A stretch of DNA of 49,783 nt. Source: Erysipelotrichaceae bacterium. Its GTDB lineage: Bacteria; Bacillota_I; Bacilli_A; Erysipelotrichales; Erysipelotrichaceae. The stretch spans positions 1 through 49,783 of the forward strand of contig JAFRIG010000056.1 in assembly GCA_017432895.1 (NCBI GenBank), in the 5' to 3' direction. Of this stretch, positions 18,173 to 26,706 are shown piece by piece. Below the pieces are notes generated by a model. The model was not told the DNA's origin and ran no database searches. It saw only the letters and a list, made by a program, of their open reading frames with translations. Positions within the stretch are counted from its first letter, which is position 1. Each line of letters opens with the position of its first letter. The position numbers were made by a program, and so were the translations under genes.

Positions 18173-18922
18173 TTATCTGTTTTCAAAGAAAGCTTCCAGC
18201 TTGCGGGCAATAAACGGCGTCCAGAAATCCCGATAACCACAAAGGGAAGGATGGATCTTGTCGATCATATAAAGCTGATACTGCTGCTTAGACAAGGAAG
18301 AAACATTCAGTTCATTCCACAGATCGATGATACCGATATCCCATTTTTCTTTGATTTTTGCCAGGAGCTCCGTCATCTTCTGATAGTGCTCGCTTTCGTA
18401 TTTGCCGTTGGTATAGAACATGATCGGACAGTTCCAGGTATTCTTCGCGTAAGCGATGATGTATTCGATAGCTCCGGCGATCGTCGAAGTATCAAAATCC
18501 TCTAAAGCGTAGCCTTCGGAAACCTCACCTAAAGGCTGTTTCGTCGTCGCATCATTGGTCGAAAGCTGACAGATGAACAGGTCTGCTTCAAAGTCCTTGT
18601 CCATATCCTTGATCCTGTCGACATAAGGGCGACGGCCAAAAATCTTCTTGTTGACTAGTGTCGTACCGCTTAAAGCTTCCTTGGCTACGATCACGCCATA
18701 CTGGTTTTGCAGATACTCGACAAAAGAGACATCATCTCTGCCATAAGTCACTGAAGAGCCTAGGAACATGATCTTCTTGCCGGCCAGGATGCTTTCTTTC
18801 TTTTCCGCCAATTCAGGGGCATACATTTCCGCATCACCGGGATGTTTTTTCTTCACCTTATAGAAGCCTAACGCCGCACCGACAGCTGCCGCCGTCAAAG
18901 GAATGAGCCAGTATTTTTTCAT
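18173..18922 (-). CDS. Membrane-anchored SGNH/GDSL-family esterase
   Basis: This 249-residue protein starts with a basic tip and one hydrophobic segment (residues about 5-22, LIPLTAAAVGAALGF) followed by Lys-rich residues, consistent with a membrane anchor or uncleaved signal. The SGNH blocks are clear: GSSVTYG (Ser57, block I), a Gly in SGTTL, STNDA (Asn123, block III) and DKIHPS (Asp221/His224, block V). Such proteins are acyl or acetyl-xylan/rhamnogalacturonan-type esterases. It is the only enzyme in the sugar locus with a membrane segment, so it may act outside the membrane. It is divergent from the AraC-type gene at 19055 and has an AGGAGGT ribosome site. Confidence 0.85.
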   Translation of the reverse strand: MKKYWLIPLTAAAVGAALGFYKVKKKHPGDAEMYAPELAEKKESILAGKKIMFLGSSVTYGRDDVSFVEYLQNQYGVIVAKEALSGTTLVNKKIFGRRPYVDRIKDMDKDFEADLFICQLSTNDATTKQPLGEVSEGYALEDFDTSTIAGAIEYIIAYAKNTWNCPIMFYTNGKYESEHYQKMTELLAKIKEKWDIGIIDLWNELNVSSLSKQQYQLYMIDKIHPSLCGYRDFWTPFIARKLEAFFENR

Positions 18923-19025
18923 AACGACCTCCTGTTTATACTGTTGTTTATATATTTATCTGAATCTTTTTCTACTCTTTTATTCTATCATTCCATGGCT
19001 TCCATCAGAAGCAAGCCTATGGACA

Positions 19026-19036
19026 TAATCCGACAT
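19026..19036 (+). promoter_or_regulatory. TAATCCGACAT half-site before the araC-type gene
   Basis: The same 11-base word as at 1125-1135 occurs 19 bases before the ATG of the AraC-type regulator, next to its AGGAT ribosome site. It lacks the palindromic second half. A site this close to the start codon would suit autorepression. Confidence 0.5.
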
Positions 19037-19054
19037 TTTGGATAGGATGAAATC

Positions 19055-19918
19055 ATGCTGGCAAACCACGAGCACAGGCTTTATTCCAACAATTCCCGGG
19101 TCTGGGTAGGCAAATACCGCAATCTCAGAAACATCTCTCACTGGCACTTCGACCATGAGCTCGTCTATTGCGTGTCCGGTACTTCCACCATCCTGATCGA
19201 TCAGAATATATATCTGCTTAATGAAGGAGACTGTCTTTTCATTCGCGGATCTTCGATTCACTCCATCGAAGCCCAGGACGATGCGATCTTATATGTCGCC
19301 TTGTTTTCCGAAAAACTGCTGTCCAATATTCTTGATGTTTATCGCCTGGCCCAGCCGTTATTTACCGACCGCTACAATGTTTCGGATACCCTTGAAGAGA
19401 TCCGCAAATGCGATTTTGAAAGAGACTTATTCTACGATGAGAAGATCAATTGTCTCATCAGTAATTTAGTGATCGACATCTTCACCCATGAAGAGATAGT
19501 TCAGGAAGCCTACAATCAGACACCGACCACCAAGCGCTACAAAGATCTGCTTTATGACATTGACCTGAACATCAGCGATTATTCCTTTTCAAGAGGTGCC
19601 GAATACATGCATATGTCTCAAGCCTACTTCTCCCGCTTTTTCAAAAAGATGTCGGGCATGACCTTTTCTCAATACCTGAACCATATCCGCATCAATAAAG
19701 CCATCGACCTGATCAAAGAAAACGAGCACACGATGGCTGAGATCTCCACGCAATGCGGTTTCGACACCATCCGCAACTTCAACCGGGTCTTTAAAGCGAT
19801 CACCGCTTATGCCCCTAAAGAGATCCCCAAGAACTACATCATGCGTCTAAGATCCAACTCGGACAACTCCAGCGAATTCGACCCGACCATCTCCAGCAGT
19901 GAGCTGATCAGCGAATAG
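19055..19918 (+). CDS. AraC-family transcriptional regulator with cupin sensor
   Basis: This 287-residue regulator has an N-terminal cupin-like sugar-sensing domain (HWHFDHELVYCVSGTSTILID, residues about 28-48, with LNEGDCLFI and HSI) and a C-terminal double helix-turn-helix (about 175-270; MSQAYFSRFFKKMSGMTFSQ and MAEISTQCGFDTIRNFNRVF). AraC-type proteins of this shape usually activate nearby sugar operons when a monosaccharide or disaccharide binds the cupin. The repeated TAATCCGACA word upstream of this gene, of the first GH78 operon and in the 15.1 kb divergent promoter makes those units its likely regulon. It ends 3 bases from the convergent GH43 gene with no terminator between. Confidence 0.9.
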   Translation: MLANHEHRLYSNNSRVWVGKYRNLRNISHWHFDHELVYCVSGTSTILIDQNIYLLNEGDCLFIRGSSIHSIEAQDDAILYVALFSEKLLSNILDVYRLAQPLFTDRYNVSDTLEEIRKCDFERDLFYDEKINCLISNLVIDIFTHEEIVQEAYNQTPTTKRYKDLLYDIDLNISDYSFSRGAEYMHMSQAYFSRFFKKMSGMTFSQYLNHIRINKAIDLIKENEHTMAEISTQCGFDTIRNFNRVFKAITAYAPKEIPKNYIMRLRSNSDNSSEFDPTISSSELISE

Positions 19919-19921
19919 ATA

Positions 19922-20788
19922 TCATAACCTTTCTGCCAGAGTCAGGGTTCCCTGATCATCCTTCAGATATCTGATCAGCGGACGTTCCTTGTTAAATGTA
20001 TTGGGATAATGCATGATCAGGCTCAAAGCGCCTTGTTTATCCCTGTAGATCATCCCATGACCGCCGTCTTTTTCAAACAGAGCTTTTTCATCGATCGACC
20101 ATTTTCCATCGATCTCATCGTTGTCGCTGTGTGCCAGCAGTTCACAATAACCCTTTTTTCCATAACTCGACCAGATCAAATGAAGTATGCCGTCTTCACT
20201 TCTATACAAAAACGGTCCATCGGTCACATACCTGGTAAACATATACGGTTTTACCAGAGACCCCGCTTGAGAAGCATTAAAAAGTAAGAAAGGTTCTTGT
20301 TTCAAATCGGAAAGATCTTCATTCAGTTTTGCCGCATAAATCCTTCCATCCTTTACTTCTTTCCACTCCCGGCAGAAGACGATATACGGTTCCTTCTTCT
20401 TAGAAATATACAAAGTGCCATCCAGACATCGCCAGTCTTCCGGCGTCAGTGTCTTATCCGACACGAGTTCAAAAGGGCCCATTGGCGAATCCGACACCAG
20501 CGAAGATGTTCCCATCTTCTTCCCGTATGTAAAGGTGGCAAACATGTAGAACTTTCCGTTGTAATGGTATACTTCCGGTGCCCAGTAATTCTTATTTGAG
20601 AAGAAGCCGGGTCCCGGTGAAAAGACGACATAAGGACCGGCGAATTCTTCAAGGTCTTCGCTGACATAGACATCAAGACCTGTTGCCTTCTTCGTGAAAG
20701 CCTCATTTCCTCTTGTGCCATACAGATAGTATTTTCCTTCATTCAAAAGAATGAAAGGATCTCTGATATTGATTTCTTCTTTTTTCAT
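19922..20788 (-). CDS. GH43 family glycosidase (single domain)
   Basis: This 288-residue single-domain protein resembles the short intracellular GH43 group. Asp10 in INIRDPFIL is the likely base, Asp123 in CLDGTLYI is another conserved acid, and YWAPEVYHYNGKFYMFAT is typical. The position often quoted as the acid Glu reads Asp190 in YVTDGPFLY. Glu141 in FCREWKEV is another candidate acid in this subgroup, so the exact catalytic set is uncertain. Arabinofuranosidase or xylosidase activity is likely. It overlaps the preceding hydrolase gene by 4 bases (ATGA), so translation is coupled. It is the last gene of the 26547-19922 operon. Confidence 0.82.
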   Translation of the reverse strand: MKKEEINIRDPFILLNEGKYYLYGTRGNEAFTKKATGLDVYVSEDLEEFAGPYVVFSPGPGFFSNKNYWAPEVYHYNGKFYMFATFTYGKKMGTSSLVSDSPMGPFELVSDKTLTPEDWRCLDGTLYISKKKEPYIVFCREWKEVKDGRIYAAKLNEDLSDLKQEPFLLFNASQAGSLVKPYMFTRYVTDGPFLYRSEDGILHLIWSSYGKKGYCELLAHSDNDEIDGKWSIDEKALFEKDGGHGMIYRDKQGALSLIMHYPNTFNKERPLIRYLKDDQGTLTLAERL

Positions 20789-21558
20789 TTCTTTAACCAG
20801 AACTCCACCGCTTCATCGATCCAGCCATAGGCGGCTGTCCCCAAACCATTGCCCACCCCATGGGCAACCCCTTCAAATATAAGACACTTATTTTCAATTC
20901 CTTTTTCCATCAAAGCATCTTTCAACAGGATGCTGTTTTGATTATCCACTTCTTCATCAGCCGTTCCATACCACAGAAAAGTCCGGGGAAAATCGGTCCC
21001 GACATGTTTTTCTACGCTTGTCATCTCTTCATCCTGAACAGAAGCATCTTTACCCAGGAAGTTATCATGCGTACCCATATGGGTGTTTTTCCTGTCCATC
21101 GTCACGACCGGATAGGAAAGGACCAGTGTATCAGGTTTTGGCAGGCCGTAATTGCCTGCACCGAGGTTGTCAGAGCAGAATTCCGCCGCCAGATGCCCAC
21201 CGGCTGAAGCACCCCATAAAGAATAGTGGTCGATGTCCAAATGGTATCTGTCTTTTAAAGCCAGTACTTCTTTGACACCTCGAGCAAGATCATCGATGGG
21301 TTTAGGACACCTGGCTTTTTTCATGGTCGAGTAATAGACGATAGCCGCCGAGATCCCCTTTTCATTGAGTTTCCTGGCTATCGGGGTTCCTTCCACAAAG
21401 GAACAGACTACCTGATAACCGCCTCCGGGAACCAGGATAGCCAGAGGATGATCCTTGCCATCATCGATCATAAAACGCAGGTCCAGTTTATAGCCTTTTT
21501 TACCAAACAGATCTTTAAAGATCATTTTGCGATCCATATACTCCCGTGATTTTGCCAT
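20785..21558 (-). CDS. Alpha/beta-hydrolase, BD-FAE/acetyl-esterase type
   Basis: This 257-residue protein has the oxyanion motif VPGGGYQ (44-49), Ser118 in WGASAGGHLA, Asp201 in YGTADEEVD and His233 in GVAHGVG. The arrangement matches bifunctional feruloyl/acetyl-xylan esterases and related intracellular acetylesterases. There is no signal peptide. It lies 9 bases after the GH78 stop with its own AAGGTAAGGA ribosome site, and overlaps the GH43 gene. A likely job is removing acetyl or aroyl groups from imported oligosaccharides so the neighbouring glycosidases can act; this is inferred. Confidence 0.85.
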   Translation of the reverse strand: MAKSREYMDRKMIFKDLFGKKGYKLDLRFMIDDGKDHPLAILVPGGGYQVVCSFVEGTPIARKLNEKGISAAIVYYSTMKKARCPKPIDDLARGVKEVLALKDRYHLDIDHYSLWGASAGGHLAAEFCSDNLGAGNYGLPKPDTLVLSYPVVTMDRKNTHMGTHDNFLGKDASVQDEEMTSVEKHVGTDFPRTFLWYGTADEEVDNQNSILLKDALMEKGIENKCLIFEGVAHGVGNGLGTAAYGWIDEAVEFWLKK

Positions 21559-21567
21559 GATTATTCC

Positions 21568-24117
21568 TTACCTTTCAAAACGATATTTGCCTGCCGAATA
21601 TTCTTCTTCTATTGTTCCGATATTGATCAAAGCACTGGTATTGGCCGGAATGCTTATTTCGTAGCCTTCATCATCGTGCTTCACAAAGATCTGACCGTAC
21701 TGGCTTCTGTATGTCACTTCAAAGGGCTCATCACATTTCACCGGGCAGATCGCAAAATGATTGTTTCCATCAATTTTGATCCCGGCAAGATATTCAAAGA
21801 AATAAGACACGACAGCACCTGGCGAATAGTGGTTCAAAGAAGCGTCTCCTTCCCATGATTCCCAGATCGTGGTAGCACCGTTGTTGACTTCATAGAGCCA
21901 GCCCGGACTCTTTTCGTTTTTCAATACCTTCTCGGCCAAATCGACATATCCTGCATCAGCCAGCGTTGATAGTAAGAATGGCGTTGACAAAAAGCCGGTC
22001 ATGACACGATAGTCCTTGTTGACAACGGCTTTCGCCAGTCTTTCAGCCAGCAGCGTCTTCTCTTCCTCATTTCCCAGTCCTAAAGCGATCGGTCTGACAA
22101 GTTTGGCATAACGATCGGTATCCGGGATCGGATTTAAGAACTTCTTGCGATAGATGCGTTTTGCGCCATCCGCATACTCTTTGAAGAGTTTTGCGTCCTC
22201 CTCTTTTCCCAATAAAGTACTCACCTTTGACATGATGTCTAAAGTGTAATGCATATAGGCCGTGGATTCTTCCGTTTTGACGGAAAGTTTTTTGGTGCTT
22301 ATCTTATCCTGGAATTCGACCGGTTCCAGCCATTCACCAAGGTGAACGCCTTTCTCATAAAGATACTTGTAATCATCATCCTGTTTCAGCAGCTTTTTGT
22401 CGATAGGACCGGCATTGTTCACCATGAACATAGCGGCTTTCTTCATCATCTCATAGTGTTTTTCCAGAATCGAGCGGTCATTGTATCGCAGATAGAAGCG
22501 ATACGGAAGTAAGATCGCCGCATCGTGCCAGCCGGTGGAACCGCCGGAAGAATTGTACATCATCTCGGCGCCCCAGGCAGGGATGACGGCCGGCATCTTG
22601 CCGTCTTTGAGCTGGGCATCTTCAAAATCATTGAGCCATTTGCGGTAAAAGGCCGGGATATCCATCAGATATGCCGCCGTATCAAAGAAGACCTGCCCAT
22701 CACCTGTCCAGCCCATCCTCTCTCTGGTCGGACAGTCAGTCGGAATATCCAGATAATTTCCTTTCATGGACCATAAGGCATTGGCGAAAAGCTGATTGAG
22801 TTTTCCGTCTCCGCAATGGAAGAAACCGATCTGCTCAAGATTTGAATAGACGGCATGTGATTCGATCCTTTTGATCGCGGCCTTTCCTTCTATCTGGGCA
22901 TATCTGAAACCGCAGACCGCGAATTCCATCTCATAGTGATCCTCATTCCCGCTGCAATACAAGACGACTTCCTGCTTCGGAGTTACGACATGATCGTTTT
23001 CACTCTTCGCATTCCAGACATAAATGGCCACCAGATTCTGTTTCAGTTTACTCAGTTCGCCAGCCGGACGCTTGCACTGGATCGGTTCCATATTGACCCT
23101 GCCGTCTTTTAAAGTCTCGCCTAGCGTGATCTTGATCTTCTCGCCCTTCTTCCCTTTGTAATCCAAAGAGATCGTACCGGCGATATTCTGCGAAAAATCG
23201 ACGATCGTATCGGAAATGAACTTCCCTTCAAACGATTCGTGTTTTGAAACATAGACATTATCGGAAGCGACTAGGCGATGAACACCTTTTACCTCAATGG
23301 CCTTTCGACTATAAGTTGGAACCATTGAACTATCATAGATCTCGCCATCCTGCATATCATTGAAACGGACCGGGCCGTCATTGCACCAGTCAAAAGAACT
23401 GTCGGATAATACTAGATCATTTGAACCATCGGCATAAGTGATCTCCAGCTGAACATAGAGTTTGGTCTGCTTGCCATAGAAAGAAATGAAACCGAAAGCA
23501 CCAAGCGAACCGCGATACCAGCCATCGCCCAGGGCGATCTTCAGATCATTGTTTTCCTTGAGCAGTTCCGTCACATCATAAGTCTGATATTGCAGACGTT
23601 TGCGATAGTCGGTGGAACCCGGCATAAATAAAGTATCGAGTTTTTCATCGTTGATACTCACTGTATAGATACCACAGGCCGAGATGTACAGACGTGCTTT
23701 TCTGATCTCTTTTTTACAGTCAAAGGTCTTCCTGAACAGATCGAGCGGATAACGCACATTCTTCTGCGGAACATAATCACCGGCGATCCACTTGGCCTTG
23801 AAGTCTTCCTTGGCCAAAAGACCCATTTCAAAGAAAGCACCGCTTGCTTCGCCTTTGTCGTCATTCTCATCCCAAAGAGTGATACTGACATCGATGTGAT
23901 CTCGGGAAAGCAGTTTCTTTCCCTGATAAAGGATATGGTTCATCTGATCGGAAGCTACCTTTCCGCTGTCCCAATATACTTCATCGTCCTTCTTGCAAAG
24001 GATCTGATAGGCACTCTGTTTTATACCGCCATTACAAGTCCAGCTAAAACGCGGTTTTCTGATGTCGATCCCGATCGGATCCTTCAGATACTCAACTCTG
24101 ATATTTTCTGCTTTCAT
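21568..24117 (-). CDS. GH78 alpha-L-rhamnosidase
   Basis: This is the third GH78 paralogue, 849 residues. The Ig-like N-terminus (ENIRVEYLKDPIGIDIRKPRFSW) is followed by the sandwich with GDGWYRGSLGAFGF, the acid motif DCPTRERMGWTGD (from residue 461, Glu466) and the base motif TTIWESWEGD (Glu753). A segment around RPAGELSKLKQNLVAIYVWNAKSEN enlarges the sandwich relative to the other two copies and may alter substrate fit. No signal peptide or helical tail is present. The ribosome site is GGAAAGGAAA. It is the second gene of the operon that starts with the GH2 at 26547. Confidence 0.93.
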   Translation of the reverse strand: MKAENIRVEYLKDPIGIDIRKPRFSWTCNGGIKQSAYQILCKKDDEVYWDSGKVASDQMNHILYQGKKLLSRDHIDVSITLWDENDDKGEASGAFFEMGLLAKEDFKAKWIAGDYVPQKNVRYPLDLFRKTFDCKKEIRKARLYISACGIYTVSINDEKLDTLFMPGSTDYRKRLQYQTYDVTELLKENNDLKIALGDGWYRGSLGAFGFISFYGKQTKLYVQLEITYADGSNDLVLSDSSFDWCNDGPVRFNDMQDGEIYDSSMVPTYSRKAIEVKGVHRLVASDNVYVSKHESFEGKFISDTIVDFSQNIAGTISLDYKGKKGEKIKITLGETLKDGRVNMEPIQCKRPAGELSKLKQNLVAIYVWNAKSENDHVVTPKQEVVLYCSGNEDHYEMEFAVCGFRYAQIEGKAAIKRIESHAVYSNLEQIGFFHCGDGKLNQLFANALWSMKGNYLDIPTDCPTRERMGWTGDGQVFFDTAAYLMDIPAFYRKWLNDFEDAQLKDGKMPAVIPAWGAEMMYNSSGGSTGWHDAAILLPYRFYLRYNDRSILEKHYEMMKKAAMFMVNNAGPIDKKLLKQDDDYKYLYEKGVHLGEWLEPVEFQDKISTKKLSVKTEESTAYMHYTLDIMSKVSTLLGKEEDAKLFKEYADGAKRIYRKKFLNPIPDTDRYAKLVRPIALGLGNEEEKTLLAERLAKAVVNKDYRVMTGFLSTPFLLSTLADAGYVDLAEKVLKNEKSPGWLYEVNNGATTIWESWEGDASLNHYSPGAVVSYFFEYLAGIKIDGNNHFAICPVKCDEPFEVTYRSQYGQIFVKHDDEGYEISIPANTSALINIGTIEEEYSAGKYRFER

Positions 24118-24191
24118 AGCTTATTTCCTTTCCAACGCAGTCTTCAATCTCGCCTTCCTCATGCCATATGAGATAAGCCCTTTCACTAGAT

Positions 24192-24215
24192 CAGGAAGCA
24201 GTTTCCCGCTTCCTG
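24192..24215. other. Hairpin in the GH2-GH78 intergenic gap
   Basis: A perfect 8-base stem (CAGGAAGC with GCTTCCTG, loop of 8) lies in the 120-base gap between the GH2 stop and the GH78 start. It has no T-run on the minus strand, so it is unlikely to stop transcription fully. It could be an mRNA processing or stabilising element. Confidence 0.45.
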
Positions 24216-24237
24216 TCTTAATATATGAATTATTCTA

Positions 24238-26547
24238 TTACACTGCTTTAACAGCTGTTTGACATTGCTGGCTTCCTGCCTTGGCCGTAACTTTGATCTC
24301 ACCGGCCTTTGTCGCCTTTACGATCGCCAGAGCCTTGCCATAGTAGGTGCTGTATTCGCCGGAATGAACATCTTCTTCCGTGCGGGGGTTGGCACTGCCA
24401 AACGCCAGCAGTTCGCCATTCTCGACGGATACCGCAACTTTACGATCATCATTGCATTCAACGACACCATTATCATCAGCGATATTCACGCCGATATAGA
24501 CGATATCATTGACCCTGATCTCTTTTTCTTCCGGAGATAAGCTGAGTTTGGCATCCTTTGCGCTGTTAAGCGCATTCCTGGCGATCTCGTTTCCGGCCGC
24601 ATCGAAGGCGACAGCCTCCAGAGTTCCGGGTGCATATTTGATCTTGAAGATGGTCCTTGAACCCTTCGGTTTTTTAGAAGCGATCTTTTTGGAATTCTGG
24701 TAAAGCTCGACATGATCACAATGGAAGAAAACTTCTACGACTGCTTTCTTTCCATCGCAGTTCTTCCATGAATAGGAAGCAATGCCATTGCTACCGCGCC
24801 AGATGGCCTTATACGGCTTACGATCATGGTTGATCGGCTGGATCGTGATCATCGGTCTTTCCAATGCATCCCAGGCTGCCGAAGCCCAGAAAGCTTCCGC
24901 ATTGGGGGTTCCGATGATATCGAAGGCACCGGCATCGGAAAGCCACCAGGGATAGGGTTTGGAGAAACCTGCTCCCGACTTGTCATATGCCCAGGTACCG
25001 ATACCGTTTTCGCCGATATAATCCCATGCCGTCCACATGAAGTCACCGACATTCTGCGGGATACTCTTGGCATATTCCCAGTTCTCATCAATCGTATAAG
25101 GGAAGGTCTCGGAACCGAAAGTCACTCTATCAGGATGCAGCTTGGCATCTAAAGGATAACGGCCCGAACCGTAGTTGTAGCCGCAAATATCCAGTTCATC
25201 AAGACCGGGCGAGACGATGACGTCAGCCTTCTTGGAATTGGCGGACTTGTTCATGCTGGGTCCGATGAAAGAAGCGATCATGTTGAACATCGTTGAGTTC
25301 ATGCCGTTGAGCTGATTAGTGTCACTGTTCATACCGCCTTCTTCGTCATAAATGCCCTTGCCCTTGGAAGAATTGAAGATGATCATCAGGTTGAAACCAC
25401 CGGTCACCAGTCTGTTTTTATCGATAGAGTGGAACAGCTCTCTCATTTGCTTGATCGCTTCCACGCCTTCTTTCTTGGCCGGTTCGGAAACTTCGTTACC
25501 CAAGGAATACATGATCACACTTGGATGGTTGAAATCTCTATTGACCATGTTTCTGAGGTCTTCCTCGTGGTTTTCACGCCAGAGTTTTCCGCCATAGTCG
25601 GCCTTGTTTTTCTTATGGAACCACATATCCCAGGCTTCATCCATGACATAGATGCCCAGTTCATCACAGGCATTTAACAGATGCTTGGAAGTCGGGTTGT
25701 GAGCACTTCTGATCGCGTTGAAACCCGCATCCTTTAAAGTTTTGACTCTGCGGTATTCCGATTTGTAGTATGTGGCACTTCCTAATAAACCGTTATCATG
25801 ATGGATGCAGCCACCCTTCAACAAGGTATTCTTTCCGTTAACAAACAAACCGTTACGGTTGCATTCGATCTGGCGGATACCGAAATGATCACTCACTGTA
25901 TCGTTACCGACAGTGACCTTGATCTCATAAAGATTGGGTTCTTCAGCACACCACAATTTGGCGTTATCGATGATCAGATCGACATCATCGCCCTGGCCTT
26001 TGGCAACTATCTCACCTTTAAAGGTGATTTCAAATTCCGCTTTAGGATTTCCGGTCTTCACCTTGATCAGACCTGTTTTATAATCCAGAGTCGATACCTT
26101 GACATCCCAGACACCGATATATTCATCTTCGTCACTTGTATAGAGGTTGACATCACGATAGATACCCGCTCCCGGATACCATCTTGAATCAGGACCGTCC
26201 TTAATGCCGCATGCCACTTTGATGACATCGTCTTTCTTTAGGCTTCCCAGTTCTACGACAAACGGCGCATAGCCGTAATGATATTCCTTCTTTAATTCAT
26301 CGTTGAGATATACTTTGGCATCCTTATAGACACCGTCAAATTCCAGAACGGCGTGTTTTGCGTCCACTTTGGCCTTTTTCTCATAAGTATAAGTGCCGAT
26401 ATTGAAGAAAGCACCGGCATCCTTGCTGAGGGCATTAGGATCCCTTTTCTCAAAAAACATCGCATCATGAGGCAGTGTTATTAGCTTTTCACTGTCCGTG
26501 CCGTCTTTTCTGAAGATCCAGTTTTCATTGAATAGTGTCTTTTTCAT
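24238..26547 (-). CDS. GH2 beta-glycosidase (beta-galactosidase-like) with C-terminal Ig-like domains
   Basis: This 769-residue GH2 enzyme carries an N-terminal jelly roll (VLEFDGVYKDAKVYLND, WYPGAGIYRDVNLY), an Ig-like sandwich, and a TIM barrel. The acid/base is Glu352 in YSLGNEVSEP and the nucleophile Glu480 in TFGSETFPYT. Two further beta domains follow, the last resembling a DUF4982/big-Ig type fold. The 38 residues or so around FNSSKGKGIYDEEGGMNSD form a barrel-loop insertion. There is no signal peptide. The substrate is probably a beta-galactoside or beta-glucuronide. It is the first gene of the 26547-19922 operon and has a GGGAGGA ribosome site. A cre site overlaps its -10, implying catabolite repression. 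Confidence 0.9.
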   Translation of the reverse strand: MKKTLFNENWIFRKDGTDSEKLITLPHDAMFFEKRDPNALSKDAGAFFNIGTYTYEKKAKVDAKHAVLEFDGVYKDAKVYLNDELKKEYHYGYAPFVVELGSLKKDDVIKVACGIKDGPDSRWYPGAGIYRDVNLYTSDEDEYIGVWDVKVSTLDYKTGLIKVKTGNPKAEFEITFKGEIVAKGQGDDVDLIIDNAKLWCAEEPNLYEIKVTVGNDTVSDHFGIRQIECNRNGLFVNGKNTLLKGGCIHHDNGLLGSATYYKSEYRRVKTLKDAGFNAIRSAHNPTSKHLLNACDELGIYVMDEAWDMWFHKKNKADYGGKLWRENHEEDLRNMVNRDFNHPSVIMYSLGNEVSEPAKKEGVEAIKQMRELFHSIDKNRLVTGGFNLMIIFNSSKGKGIYDEEGGMNSDTNQLNGMNSTMFNMIASFIGPSMNKSANSKKADVIVSPGLDELDICGYNYGSGRYPLDAKLHPDRVTFGSETFPYTIDENWEYAKSIPQNVGDFMWTAWDYIGENGIGTWAYDKSGAGFSKPYPWWLSDAGAFDIIGTPNAEAFWASAAWDALERPMITIQPINHDRKPYKAIWRGSNGIASYSWKNCDGKKAVVEVFFHCDHVELYQNSKKIASKKPKGSRTIFKIKYAPGTLEAVAFDAAGNEIARNALNSAKDAKLSLSPEEKEIRVNDIVYIGVNIADDNGVVECNDDRKVAVSVENGELLAFGSANPRTEEDVHSGEYSTYYGKALAIVKATKAGEIKVTAKAGSQQCQTAVKAV

Positions 26548-26585
26548 AAGTCCTCCCGATGATATACTCTTTTTCTCTAAGCTGA

Positions 26586-26601
26586 TTATAAGCGCTTACA
26601 T
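26586..26601. promoter_or_regulatory. CcpA-type cre site over the GH2 promoter
   Basis: TTATAAGCGCTTACAT differs from the cre consensus at one position and contains the perfect palindrome TAAGCGCTTA. It overlaps the minus-strand TATAAT -10 (plus 26585-26590) of the GH2 operon, a position from which CcpA would block transcription when glucose is plentiful. Confidence 0.75.
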
Positions 26602-26611
26602 CTTTTTTCTT

Positions 26612-26678
26612 ATATCAATAATTAGCTATCGCTTTCATTAATTGGATATCATTAGGACAAATAGCTAAATATTGATAT
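26612..26678. promoter_or_regulatory. Inverted-repeat operator between GH2 and the second araC-type gene
   Basis: Two 18-base arms, ATATCAATAATTAGCTAT (26612-26629) and ATAGCTAAATATTGATAT (26661-26678), are inverted copies with one mismatch, separated by 31 bases. They sit between the divergent promoters and are the likely site of the AraC-type protein encoded at 26707. The motif is unrelated to the TAATCCGACA operator. Confidence 0.72.
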
Positions 26679-26692
26679 GAAACACTATTTTT

Positions 26693-26698
26693 TATAAT
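26693..26698 (+). promoter_or_regulatory. -10 box only 8 bases before the araC-type ATG
   Basis: A consensus TATAAT ends 8 bases before the ATG at 26707 and no Shine-Dalgarno sequence lies between. If this box is used, transcription starts at about the A of the ATG and the mRNA would be leaderless. Confidence 0.45.
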
Positions 26699-26706
26699 AT
26701 GAAGAT

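Noticed and set aside
19922..20788. Asp190 in VTDGPFLY as a lost catalytic residue of GH43
   Set aside because: This wording recurs in the short GH43 group, and Glu141 in CREW is another candidate acid, so loss of activity is not supported.
24192..24215. GH2-GH78 gap hairpin as a terminator
   Set aside because: The stem is good but no T-run follows on the minus strand, so it is listed only as a hairpin.
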